A stretch of DNA of 19,431 nucleotides. Source: SIG452 sp045580405 (GTDB taxonomy: Bacteria; Bacillota; Clostridia; UMGS1840). Below the pieces are notes generated by a model. The model saw only the letters and a list, made by a program, of their open reading frames with translations. It did not search any database and had not been told where the DNA came from. The DNA is taken from positions 1 to 19,431 of the forward strand of contig JAZNNT010000096.1 in the NCBI GenBank assembly GCA_045580405.1. Reading direction: 5' to 3'. The position numbers and the translations under genes were made by a program. Positions 7,424-14,580 of this stretch are shown piece by piece. Numbering within the stretch: the first letter of the stretch is position 1; each line of letters opens with the position of its first letter.

Positions 7424-8674
7424 ATGGCAAAATTAACCGCACCCAAAGGAACCAAAGATGTACTGCCTTCTGACAGTTACCGTTGGCAGTATGTGGAAAG
7501 CGTTTTAAAACAAATCTGTAACGATTTTAACTTTAAAGAAATCAGAACTCCCACCTTTGAGGCAACCGAAGTGTTTGCCCGCGGCGTTGGGGATACTACT
7601 GATGTGGTAACCAAAGAAATGTATACCTTTTTGGATAAAGGCGGCAGAAGCATTACCTTGCGTCCAGAAGGAACGGCAGGAGTAGCCAGAAGCTTTGTGG
7701 AAAACGGGCTGTATGCAGGGGTTCTTCCCCTAAAACTGTTTTATTTAATTTCCTGCTTCCGCTATGAAAAGCCTCAGGCAGGAAGACTCCGTGAATTTCA
7801 TCAGTTCGGCGTGGAAATGCTTGGCACCACCGCACCCCAGTCAGATGCAGAAGCCATCATCTTCGGTGCAGAAATTTTTAAACGCCTAAATATCGGAAAC
7901 ATTACCTTAAACTTAAATAATATCGGTTGCAAAGAATGTCGTAAGGCATATAACGAAAAGCTGAAAGCGTTCTTAGAAGATAAGAAGGATTCCTTGTGTG
8001 AAACCTGCAGAGAACGCCTTTCTAAGAATCCTATGCGGATTTTTGACTGTAAGTCTGAAATTTGCCAGTCTTTAATCCAAGATGCACCCACCATTTTTGA
8101 TTCGGTGTGTGATGACTGCCGTGACCATTTTAACACCGTGACTGATATTTTAGATACCGTTGGTATTGCCTATCAGATTGATAAAGGAATTGTCCGCGGC
8201 TTAGACTATTACTCCAAAACCGTATTTGAATTTGTGTCCGACAATATCGGTGCACAGGGTACGGTGCTCGGCGGCGGACGGTATGACGGTTTGATTGCCG
8301 ACTTAGGCGGAAACGATGCACCTGGCATTGGCTTTGCCATGGGTATTGAACGTCTGCTCCTTTTGGCAGAAGGCTCCATGGATGTGCCTCAGCAGACTCC
8401 CGCTGTGTTTTTTATCCCCATTGGCGATGCGGCAAAAAAACAGGTCTATCAGCTGGTATATTCCTTGCGGGCAGAAGGAATCTGTGCGGAATATGATTTA
8501 AATGGACGCTCTGTAAAAGCTCAGATGAAATATGCCGACAAAATCGGCGCCAACTACACCGTAGTTATCGGAGACGATGAAATTGCCCGGGGAAGCTATC
8601 CTGTGAAGAATATGCAGACCGGGGAAACCGTGAATGTGGCTCCTGGGGAAATAGTAAACGTAGTAAAACCGTAA
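7424..8674 (+). CDS. hisS: Histidyl-tRNA synthetase
   Basis: The 416-residue class II synthetase charges tRNA-His. The ATG at 7424 is chosen because AAAGGG lies eight bases upstream; an in-frame GTG at 7415 overlaps that SD. Motifs: RPEGT (80-84), motif 2 region CFRYEKPQAGRLREFHQFG (111-129), HisA motif RGLDYY (258-263), GGGRYDGL (283-290) and motif 3 GIGFAMGIERL (301-311). The C-terminal third is the anticodon-binding domain. The insertion domain carries Cys pairs (C169/C172, C192/C195, C229/C232, plus C209 and C214) that could bind metal, a trait I recall in other clostridial HisRS. It is the second gene of the lon operon. Confidence 0.96.
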   Translation: MAKLTAPKGTKDVLPSDSYRWQYVESVLKQICNDFNFKEIRTPTFEATEVFARGVGDTTDVVTKEMYTFLDKGGRSITLRPEGTAGVARSFVENGLYAGVLPLKLFYLISCFRYEKPQAGRLREFHQFGVEMLGTTAPQSDAEAIIFGAEIFKRLNIGNITLNLNNIGCKECRKAYNEKLKAFLEDKKDSLCETCRERLSKNPMRIFDCKSEICQSLIQDAPTIFDSVCDDCRDHFNTVTDILDTVGIAYQIDKGIVRGLDYYSKTVFEFVSDNIGAQGTVLGGGRYDGLIADLGGNDAPGIGFAMGIERLLLLAEGSMDVPQQTPAVFFIPIGDAAKKQVYQLVYSLRAEGICAEYDLNGRSVKAQMKYADKIGANYTVVIGDDEIARGSYPVKNMQTGETVNVAPGEIVNVVKP

Positions 8675-8708
8675 TTCTATATCAAAATAATAGAAAGGAA
8701 TGATTATT

Positions 8709-10502
8709 ATGGCGGAAACCTTAAAAGGCTTCAAACGTACCAACTATGCAAACGATTTTGATTCTTCCTCCATCGGACAGCGTGTATCGGTTGCAGGTTG
8801 GGTTAATAAACAAAGAGATATCGGTTCTTTGGTATTTATCGACCTTCGTGACAGAACCGGCTTGGTTCAGATTGTGTTTGATGAAACCATCAATGTGGAA
8901 CTTTTAAATAAAGCAAAAGGTGTGCATAACGAATACGTTATCGCAGTGACCGGTACGGTTCGTCAGAGAAACGGTGCCTTCAATAAGAACATCAAAACCG
9001 GGGAAATCGAAATTGTGGCAGAGGAACTGCGGGTGCTTTCCGTTTCCGAACCCACTCCCTTTGTCATCGCATCCGATGTGGAAGCAAATGACCAGATTAA
9101 GCTGAAATACCGCTACTTGGATTTGCGTCGTCCCGAAATGCAGAGAAACATCATCATGCGTCACAAAATTTCCAAAATCGCAAGAGACTATTATGATGAA
9201 AACGGATTTTTGGAAATTGAAACTCCTTACCTTACCAAGTCTACTCCCGAAGGTGCAAGGGACTATCTGGTGCCCAGCCGTGTGCATCCCGAAAAATTCT
9301 ATGCACTTCCTCAGTCTCCTCAGTTATACAAACAGCTTCTGATGTTATCCGGCTTTGACCGCTACATTCAGATTGCAAGATGCTTCCGTGACGAAGACCT
9401 GCGTGCAGACCGTCAGCCGGAATTTACCCAGATTGACCTGGAAATGTCTTTTGTGGAAATGGATGACGTTATCGCCATGAACGAAGGCTTTTTGAAACGG
9501 GTATTTAAAGAGGTTTTAGATTTAGATATTCAGACTCCTTTTATGAGAATGGACTATCAGGAGGCTATGGAACGCTACGGCTCCGATAAGCCGGACAATC
9601 GTTTCGGTCTGGAATTAATCGACTTATCCGACGAAGTAAAAGACGTTGAGTTTACCGTGTTCCAAAATGCTTTGGCAAATGGCGGCAGCGTGAAATGCAT
9701 CAATGGGGACGGTATGGGTGCAAAGCTTTCCAGAAAAGAAATTGATGCATTGGGTGAGCTTGTGAAAACCTACGGCGGAAAAGGCCTGGCTTATATTGTG
9801 GTCAATGAAGATGGCGTAAAATCTCCCATCGCTAAGTTTATGACGGAAGAACAGCTGGCAAGAGTGATTGCAAAAGCCAATGCAAAAGCCGGTGACATTA
9901 TCTTAATCGTTGCAGATAAAACCGACGTGGTTTATACCGTGCTTGGAAGTCTGCGTTGCGATTTGGCAAAGAAATTTAATCTTTACGATGAAAATTCCTT
10001 CTCCTTCCTGTGGGTTGTAAACTTCCCGCTCTTAGAATTTGATGAAGAAGAAAATCGTTATGTGGCAAAGCATCATCCTTTTACCGCACCTTTGGACGAA
10101 GATTTGGACAAGCTGGAAACTGCACCCGGGGAAGTTCGTGCAAAAGCCTACGATATTGTGTTAAACGGTAATGAAATCGGTGGCGGCAGTATCCGTATTT
10201 TTGACACCAAACTGCAGGAAAAAATGTTTGGGGTGTTAGGCTTCTCCAAAGAAGCTGCTCAGGAACGGTTCGGCTTCTTAATGGATGCTTTCCGTTTTGG
10301 CCCGCCTCCTCACGGTGGTATGGCATACGGTCTGGACAGACTTTGTATGCTGATGGCAGGCTGCGATTCTATCCGTGATGTGATTGCCTTCCCCAAGGTG
10401 CAAAATGCATCTGAACTAATGACCAACGCTCCCGACTTTGTGGATGCAAAACAGCTTACCGACCTAAATATTGCCTGCGTCAAAGTGGAAAAAGAAGACT
10501 AA
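8709..10502 (+). CDS. aspS: Aspartyl-tRNA synthetase
   Basis: The 597-residue bacterial-type AspRS starts at the ATG at 8709. An in-frame ATG at 8700 abuts the SD AAAGGA (8694-8699) and is too close to it, while 8709 has normal spacing. Domains: N-terminal OB anticodon-binding fold (GWVNKQRDIGSLVFIDLRDR, about 30-49), class II core with motif 2 CFRDEDLRADRQPEFTQ from C225, a GAD insertion (about 290-410), and motif 3 GLDRL from G541. The residue after RD in the OB fold is Ile rather than the His reported for some non-discriminating AspRS. That weakly suggests a tRNA-Asp-specific enzyme. The gap from hisS is 34 bp with no T-box, so it appears to rely on the lon promoter. Confidence 0.96.
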   Translation: MAETLKGFKRTNYANDFDSSSIGQRVSVAGWVNKQRDIGSLVFIDLRDRTGLVQIVFDETINVELLNKAKGVHNEYVIAVTGTVRQRNGAFNKNIKTGEIEIVAEELRVLSVSEPTPFVIASDVEANDQIKLKYRYLDLRRPEMQRNIIMRHKISKIARDYYDENGFLEIETPYLTKSTPEGARDYLVPSRVHPEKFYALPQSPQLYKQLLMLSGFDRYIQIARCFRDEDLRADRQPEFTQIDLEMSFVEMDDVIAMNEGFLKRVFKEVLDLDIQTPFMRMDYQEAMERYGSDKPDNRFGLELIDLSDEVKDVEFTVFQNALANGGSVKCINGDGMGAKLSRKEIDALGELVKTYGGKGLAYIVVNEDGVKSPIAKFMTEEQLARVIAKANAKAGDIILIVADKTDVVYTVLGSLRCDLAKKFNLYDENSFSFLWVVNFPLLEFDEEENRYVAKHHPFTAPLDEDLDKLETAPGEVRAKAYDIVLNGNEIGGGSIRIFDTKLQEKMFGVLGFSKEAAQERFGFLMDAFRFGPPPHGGMAYGLDRLCMLMAGCDSIRDVIAFPKVQNASELMTNAPDFVDAKQLTDLNIACVKVEKED

Positions 10503-10526
10503 TATGTTGATTATGGAGAATAGATT

Positions 10527-11015
10527 ATGATTGAAGCAATCCAAAGCTTTTTTGTAAATCTGCCTTTACCCGTTTGGTTAAAGGTTATTCTTTCTGCCAT
10601 GATTCCCATGGTGGAGGCAAGGTATTCCATCTTATTCTTTTTAAACAGTGGAATGCCTTATTGGCAGTTGTTTGGATTGAGTGTTTTGGGAAATATGATT
10701 CCTGTTCCCTTTATCATTTATCTGTTCCGTCCCATGCTGGCATTTTTAAGAAGAACCAAGCTTTTCAGCAAACTTGCAAACAAGCTGGAAGAGAGAACCC
10801 ATAAAAAAGCAGAACAACTGCAAAAGTATTCTGCATGGGGACTGTTCGTATTTGTGGCGCTTCCTGTCCCCGGAACCGGTGCGATCACCGGCTCTATGAT
10901 TGCGGCACTCTTGGATATGAGAGAGAAATATGCGCTGCCTGCAATTTTTACAGGAACCCTGGTGGCAACTTTTATTACTACCGGCGCAATGAGCTTTTTG
11001 CAATGGATTTTTTAA
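10527..11015 (+). CDS. COG2426 small multidrug export-family membrane protein
   Basis: This 162-residue integral membrane protein has about four hydrophobic segments (about 13-39, 45-68, 103-128, 137-160) and a basic amphipathic stretch at 75-100 that is probably cytosolic. The motif FVALPVPGTGAITGSMIAAL (109-128) is characteristic of the family annotated as small multidrug export protein (PF06695). That name is historical and the transport role is not firmly established. The ATG is preceded by GGAGAA seven bases upstream. It starts 24 bp after aspS and is the last gene before the operon terminator. A link to the synthetases beyond co-transcription is not evident. Confidence 0.85.
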   Translation: MIEAIQSFFVNLPLPVWLKVILSAMIPMVEARYSILFFLNSGMPYWQLFGLSVLGNMIPVPFIIYLFRPMLAFLRRTKLFSKLANKLEERTHKKAEQLQKYSAWGLFVFVALPVPGTGAITGSMIAALLDMREKYALPAIFTGTLVATFITTGAMSFLQWIF

Positions 11016-11026
11016 TTATTCAATAG

Positions 11027-11058
11027 AAAAAACGGCAACGAAATGTTGCCGTTTTTTT
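11027..11058 (+). terminator. Intrinsic terminator of the lon operon
   Basis: Arms 11027-11039 and 11045-11057 are fully complementary (core ACGGCAAC/GTTGCCGT) around a GAAAT loop and end in seven T. It sits 12 bp after the COG2426 stop. Confidence 0.93.
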
Positions 11059-11087
11059 ATACGAAAGATATCTCCTAAAAAAAGTTG

Positions 11088-11116
11088 TAGACAAATATTG
11101 CAATCTGTGGTATAAT
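11088..11116 (+). promoter_or_regulatory. Strong sigma-A promoter of the 6S RNA candidate
   Basis: TAGACA (11088-11093, five of six consensus) is followed after exactly 17 bp by TATAAT (11111-11116). The predicted start, 11121-11124, falls at the 5' edge of the closing helix of the downstream RNA, so the promoter defines that RNA. Confidence 0.8.
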
Positions 11117-11120
11117 AATT

Positions 11121-11273
11121 TTGCTACAACTTTTCAAATTGAAAAAACACAATTTCATAACATCATTGCTTGAGGGGCACGCTATTACCAAACAAAGTGT
11201 AAAAAGCGTATGCTCTTGTTTCGTCATACCTTCAAGCAATTGATTGTGTTATGATTTGAAAAGTGTGTAGCAA
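11121..11273 (+). ncRNA. ssrS: Probable 6S RNA
   Basis: The region has no credible ORF but folds end to end into a rod, with closing helix TTGCTACA (11121-11128) and TGTAGCAA (11266-11273). CTTTTCAAAT (11130-11139) then pairs with ATTTGAAAAG (11254-11263) after a small internal loop. A central part is only partly paired, with two alternative helices: ACACAAT/ATTGTGT (11147-11153 / 11243-11249) and CATAACA/TGTTATG (11156-11162 / 11247-11253). A 12-bp terminal helix lies at 11165-11176 / 11229-11240. This closing stem, open central bubble and terminal stem is the architecture of 6S RNA, which mimics an open promoter and sequesters sigma-A RNA polymerase. From memory, Bacillus 6S-1 lies in the aspS-yrvM gap; here too it lies just past aspS. 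The 3' end may extend to about 11290-11341. Covariance-model confirmation is lacking. Confidence 0.72.
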
Positions 11274-11301
11274 CCTTTGAAACGGAGCTGTGCGTTTTTT
11301 G

Positions 11302-11344
11302 GTGCGCGGCTTTCCGATTGAGGTTGGCTGCGCACTTTTTATTT
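11302..11344 (+). terminator. Intrinsic terminator downstream of the 6S RNA candidate
   Basis: GTGCGCGGC (11302-11310) pairs with GCTGCGCAC (11327-11335), nine pairs with one G-U, followed by TTTTTATTT. Its 5' arm can alternatively pair with GCTGTGC at 11287-11293. A weaker hairpin AAACG/CGTTT (11280-11284 / 11293-11297) before a T-run could be an earlier stop. Confidence 0.7.
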
Positions 11345-11391
11345 GCCAAATATGATGACGAAAGGAGGGGTGGGGAGTACCGTCGGCAAAT
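11341..11391 (+). promoter_or_regulatory. Two-part inverted repeat in the leader of the SLH-only gene
   Basis: ATTTGCC (11341-11347) pairs with GGCAAAT (11385-11391), and inside it GACG (11357-11360) pairs with CGTC (11381-11384). The enclosed loop is purine-rich with an SD-like AAAGGAGGGG, about 65 nt upstream of the gene start and so not its RBS. I do not recognise a known riboswitch here. Confidence 0.35.
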
Positions 11392-11436
11392 AGGTGTTTC
11401 AGCACAAGAAGAAATTAAAAAGAAAGGAACAAAACA

Positions 11437-12090
11437 ATGAAACACTTGAAACAAATTTTTTCAATTCTCTTACTGATTGTATTATTAGGCAATCTGACCG
11501 TAACGGCCCAAAAATCACAGGGAGAGCTTGCAGCAGAAGAACTGGTAACACTGGGAATTTTGGCAGGGGACGAGGAAGGAAATCTGTTGCTTGGTAAAAC
11601 GGTGACCAGAGCAGAAATGGCTGTAATTGTGTGCCGTTTATTGGCATTGGAGGATGTTGCCGTTAAAACGAAGGTGCTAACTCCTTCTTTTTCCGATGTT
11701 CCCACCACCCACTGGGCGGCAGGTTATATTGAGATTGTGAAAGCGCAGGGGATTATTAACGGTTATCCTGACGGTACCTTTTGTCCTGAAAAGGAAGTCA
11801 GCTATGTGGAAGTTTTAAAAATGCTGATTGCCTCTTGCGGTTATCTTCCCAAGGCAAACAGCATAGGCGGTTATCCCGGGGGTGTGATGGCCGTTTCTAT
11901 GCAAAACGGTATTACAACAGGCGTAGCATTTGAGCAAAACAGTCCTGCCACACGAGCAGACGTAGCCTGCTTTGTGCTTCGTGCGTTGGATTTACCGATT
12001 CTGATTCAAACAGGATACGGAGTTTCCGAAGAGTATCAGATAGATTCCGAGAGCACGCTAAGAAATCGGAATTTTAAGGTGCAACCGTAG
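11437..12090 (+). CDS. Secreted protein made almost only of SLH domains
   Basis: This 217-residue protein has a signal peptide (basic start MKHLK, hydrophobic core 8-20, likely cleavage after TVTA at 24). Three SLH repeats follow: about 31-71 (KTVTRAEMAVIVCRLLAL), 84-136 (FSDVPTTHWAAGYIEIV...GYPDGTFCPE) and 146-186 (ATRADVACFVLRALDLP). About 30 residues without a recognisable fold end the protein, so there is no cargo domain. SLH triplets usually bind pyruvylated secondary cell-wall polymer, so it may coat the wall or anchor a partner; that is inference. The ATG has AAAGGA nine bases upstream. No clear promoter of its own was found. It converges with an M23 peptidase gene and the two coding regions overlap by 17 bp. 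Confidence 0.85.
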   Translation: MKHLKQIFSILLLIVLLGNLTVTAQKSQGELAAEELVTLGILAGDEEGNLLLGKTVTRAEMAVIVCRLLALEDVAVKTKVLTPSFSDVPTTHWAAGYIEIVKAQGIINGYPDGTFCPEKEVSYVEVLKMLIASCGYLPKANSIGGYPGGVMAVSMQNGITTGVAFEQNSPATRADVACFVLRALDLPILIQTGYGVSEEYQIDSESTLRNRNFKVQP

Positions 12091-13012
12091 CTTCCACTGT
12101 AATCGGCGCAGGGGGATTTGAAAGAAGCTTTGCAATTTGGTAGCAGTCAATCCAGATTTGGTTATTGCCGTCTTTTTGCACTTCGTTAAAAATCAGCTGA
12201 ATGCCGAAATGCAGATGCGGTACCTGAATGTTATTGACATTTTCTTTGTAACTGTAGCCGGTCTGACCAACATAGCCAATGGTCTGACCGGCTTTTACAG
12301 TATGACCTTCAGCTAAATCCTTGGCATAAGGATTGTCTTTTCGTAAGTGAGCGTAATAGTAGTAGCGCATCCCATCAAAACTGCGGATGCCGATTCTCCA
12401 GCCACCGTAACGGTTCCAGCCCATGGTTTCTACTACTCCGTCCTCCATGGCACCCACAGGTGTTCCTGTGGAGGTAAAGAAATCGTGCCCCTGGTGTTTT
12501 CGTTGAAAGCCGTAGCTGCGGCTGTTGCCGAAATCATCGGAATCGGAATAATAACCTTTCACGGGATGACGGATTTTTAATCCGTATTTCACCACTGTGA
12601 TTACGGTGCCGTCATCAGTCTTTTGCTCTACTTCGTATTCACCAACCCAGCCGTTTAAAATGGCACCGTAGGCATTTAAGTAATAATTGAATTGTTTGAG
12701 ATCGGCGGGAGTGCCATTTTTTAAAACTTCGGCAGCTTTGGTGACATCCGCTTGAGAGACATTTTTAAAGTTGCCGCCGTTTTTTGCGGCAAGATAACTT
12801 AACACCCGGGTAAAGTCAATCCGTTCCTCTTCGTTGCGACTCTGAATGTCCAATTCAATGGCGTGATACAGAATGGGAGAGGGGATAGAAAACTCCACCC
12901 ATTTGATATAAGAGGCATCACTTTGCACGTGAATCGTTTGAAACAGAGTTTCTCCTGTGAGCATCACAGCAAGTGATAAACATAGTATCATCAAAGAAAA
13001 TCGAAATTTCAC
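12074..13012 (-). CDS. Secreted or membrane-anchored M23 metallopeptidase
   Basis: The 312-residue protein begins with GTG at 13012, supported by GGGAGG six to seven bases upstream. It has an N-terminal signal or anchor segment (about 5-22), a helical region (about 50-125) and a C-terminal LytM/M23 domain. The M23 residues all look present: HQGHD (H173, D177), YAHL (H222) and HLH (H266, H268). An active zinc endopeptidase cleaving peptidoglycan cross-bridges is therefore expected, in contrast to the spoIIQ-like protein. TATAAT-like sequences lie just upstream on the minus strand, but no good -35 was found. The 3' end overlaps the convergent SLH gene without a terminator. Its role could be wall turnover or sporulation, which the sequence does not decide. 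Confidence 0.85.
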   Translation of the reverse strand: MKFRFSLMILCLSLAVMLTGETLFQTIHVQSDASYIKWVEFSIPSPILYHAIELDIQSRNEEERIDFTRVLSYLAAKNGGNFKNVSQADVTKAAEVLKNGTPADLKQFNYYLNAYGAILNGWVGEYEVEQKTDDGTVITVVKYGLKIRHPVKGYYSDSDDFGNSRSYGFQRKHQGHDFFTSTGTPVGAMEDGVVETMGWNRYGGWRIGIRSFDGMRYYYYAHLRKDNPYAKDLAEGHTVKAGQTIGYVGQTGYSYKENVNNIQVPHLHFGIQLIFNEVQKDGNNQIWIDCYQIAKLLSNPPAPITVEATVAP

Positions 13013-13113
13013 AAATTACCTCCCTATTATTATATAATAGTATTATATGCAATCTGAATTTCAAAAAAGAACAAAAAGGATTTTTAAAAAAATGAAAAAA
13101 TTTCTAAAAAACC

Positions 13114-13141
13114 TTGACAAATTAAAAAACTGTGTTATAAT
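13114..13141 (+). promoter_or_regulatory. Consensus sigma-A promoter of infC-rpmI-rplT
   Basis: TTGACA (13114-13119) and TATAAT (13136-13141) are both perfect, spaced by 16 bp. Several short A-tracts precede it (13063-13111). The start would be near 13148, leaving a leader of about 175 nt before infC. Confidence 0.88.
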
Positions 13142-13147
13142 AACAAA

Positions 13148-13324
13148 GTACTTGATATTAGAAAGAAGAAGTTTCCGCTTCTCACCTTGGTCGGGAATTC
13201 CCGGCAGGTTATGGGAAAAATATGCAGTTTCTATTTTGGCTGTGTATTTTTGTGAGGGCGGATTTATCCGTCTTTTTTTGTGTCAGGAATTACTGAAAAA
13301 AATAAAAGATAGGGGTGCTTTTCC
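13148..13324 (+). promoter_or_regulatory. infC leader with L20-type attenuator
   Basis: A hairpin at 13184-13209 has arms ACCT/AGGT and GTCGGG/CCCGGC with an AATT loop. A terminator hairpin GGCGGA/TCCGTC (13257-13262 / 13267-13272) with seven T follows. TCCGCTTCTC (13174-13183) can instead pair with GAGGGCGGA (13254-13262), nine pairs with one bulged C, which would remove the terminator's 5' arm. This matches the logic of the L20 leader known in Firmicutes, where ribosomal protein L20 represses its own operon by promoting termination. The assignment rests on position and fold, not on a model search. Confidence 0.72.
13257..13279 (+). terminator. Attenuator terminator in the infC leader
   Basis: Six-pair stem GGCGGA/TCCGTC (one G-U) with a TTTA loop, followed by seven T, 45 nt upstream of the infC start. 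It lies between the promoter and the gene, so it must be conditional. Confidence 0.75.
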
Positions 13325-13834
13325 ATTAGCGTGAAAGAATTACCAATCAATGAGGAAATTCGCGAAAAAGAAGTCAGAGTTATCGGTGCTTCCGGCGATC
13401 AGCTTGGCGTATTAGCCATCAAAGATGCCATGGAAGCAGCAATTAAGGCGAATCTGGATTTAGTTATGATTTCTCCCAAAGCGGTTCCGCCGGTCTGCAA
13501 AATTATGGACTACGGTAAATACCGTTTTGAACAGGCAAAAAAAGAAAAAGAAATCAAAAAGAATCAGAAAGTGGTTTCCATTAAGGAAGTTCGTCTTTCC
13601 GTGAATATCGATACTCACGATTTCAACACCAAGCTGAATCAGGCAATCAAATTCTTAAAATCCGGAGATAAGGTGAAGGTTTCCGTCCGTTTCCGCGGCC
13701 GTGAAATGGCACACACCAATTTGGGTGCAGACACCTTAAGAAGATTTGGCGAAGCGATTACCGAAGTCGGCACGGTGGATAAACCTGCAAAAATGGAAGG
13801 CAGAAGCATGGTTATGTTTTTAGGCCCCAAATAA
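13325..13834 (+). CDS. infC: Translation initiation factor IF-3
   Basis: IF-3 binds the 30S subunit, prevents premature 50S joining and checks the start codon. I place the start at ATT (13325), in frame with SVKELPINEEIREKEVRVIG. The SD-like AGGGGTG ends seven bases before it, whereas the next candidate, GTG at 13331, is 13 bases away. An AUU start is the hallmark of infC and underlies its autoregulation, because IF-3 discriminates against non-canonical starts. The protein would have 169 residues: N-terminal domain (about 1-75, with VPPVCKIMDYGKYRFEQ), a lysine-rich linker, and C-terminal domain with KEVRLSVNIDTHDF and GREMAHTNLG. It is the first gene of the infC-rpmI-rplT operon. Confidence 0.95.
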   Translation: MSVKELPINEEIREKEVRVIGASGDQLGVLAIKDAMEAAIKANLDLVMISPKAVPPVCKIMDYGKYRFEQAKKEKEIKKNQKVVSIKEVRLSVNIDTHDFNTKLNQAIKFLKSGDKVKVSVRFRGREMAHTNLGADTLRRFGEAITEVGTVDKPAKMEGRSMVMFLGPK

Positions 13835-13882
13835 ACCGCACTTTAGGTTTAGATTTTATATAATAAGAGAGGAGTAATTATC

Positions 13883-14080
13883 ATGCCTAAAATTAAGACA
13901 CACAGAGGTGCCGCTAAAAGATTTTCTTTGACCAAAGGTGGCAAAGTAAAAAGAGCAAAAGCCGGCAGAAGACACATTTTAAACAAAAAAACCACTAAGA
14001 GAAAAAGACACTTAAGAATGGGCGGCTATGCTTGTGAAGCTAACGCAGCAGTAATCAAAAAACTGATCCCCTACAAATAA
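13883..14080 (+). CDS. rpmI: 50S ribosomal protein L35
   Basis: 65 residues, highly basic, starting MPKIKTHRGAAKRFSLTKGG and containing AGRRHILNKKTTKRKRHLR, which is diagnostic for L35. Length is normal for the family. ATG is preceded by GAGGAG. It lies between infC and rplT, as in nearly all Firmicutes. Confidence 0.97.
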   Translation: MPKIKTHRGAAKRFSLTKGGKVKRAKAGRRHILNKKTTKRKRHLRMGGYACEANAAVIKKLIPYK

Positions 14081-14133
14081 GATTGGTTTTATCTAAGATT
14101 TGAAATTATAGAAGTTGGAGGATACTAAGAACT

Positions 14134-14487
14134 ATGGCAAGAATCAAAGGTGCTGTTGTCACCAGAAGAAGACATAAAAAAATCTTAAAATTAGCAAAAG
14201 GCTACAGAGGTGCAAAATCCAGACTGTTCAGAACTGCTAACGAAGCAGTAATGAAATCTTTAGTTTATGCATACATCGGCAGAAAACAGAAAAAGAGAGA
14301 ATTCAGACAGCTGTGGATTGCAAGAATCAACGCTGCTGCAAGAATGAACGGTATCAGCTATTCCAGACTGATGAACGGTCTGAAAAAAGCAAACATCGAA
14401 ATGAACAGAAAGATGTTATCCGAAATTGCAATTGCAGATCCCGCTGCTTTCACTGCTTTAGTAGAAAAAGCAAAAGCTGCTCTGTAA
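14134..14487 (+). CDS. rplT: 50S ribosomal protein L20
   Basis: 117 residues, close to the usual 117-119. The N-terminus MARIKGAVVTRRRHKKILKL and the later FRQLWIARINAAARMNG and YSRLMNGLKKA are L20 signatures. Besides binding 23S rRNA early in 50S assembly, L20 is the known repressor of infC-rpmI-rplT in Firmicutes, which fits the attenuator leader upstream. Arginine is almost always AGA here, a sign of strong codon selection. SD GGAGG lies upstream of the ATG. It is the last gene of the operon. Confidence 0.97.
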   Translation: MARIKGAVVTRRRHKKILKLAKGYRGAKSRLFRTANEAVMKSLVYAYIGRKQKKREFRQLWIARINAAARMNGISYSRLMNGLKKANIEMNRKMLSEIAIADPAAFTALVEKAKAAL

Positions 14488-14503
14488 GAGCATCAGGCAA
14501 ATC

Positions 14504-14529
14504 AGGCGACCGATATTCGGTCGCCTTTT
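14504..14529 (+). terminator. Intrinsic terminator of infC-rpmI-rplT
   Basis: AGGCGACCGA (14504-14513) pairs with TCGGTCGCCT (14517-14526) around a TAT loop. The T-tract is short (four T) but the stem is perfect and GC-rich. It lies 17 bp after the rplT stop. Confidence 0.85.
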
Positions 14530-14580
14530 GTATGCCGTTTAGTTTGCCGACAGGGGAGCATATCTCCCGGTAAAATATGT

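Noticed and set aside
7405..8708. T-box leader for hisS or aspS
   Set aside because: The gaps are 19 and 34 bp, too short for a T-box, and no GGUGG-type antiterminator sequence is seen in the operon leader.
11352..11393. 13-codon ORF (MMTKGGVGSTVGK) before the SLH gene
   Set aside because: No SD upstream of its ATG and no family resemblance; more likely part of the inverted-repeat element.
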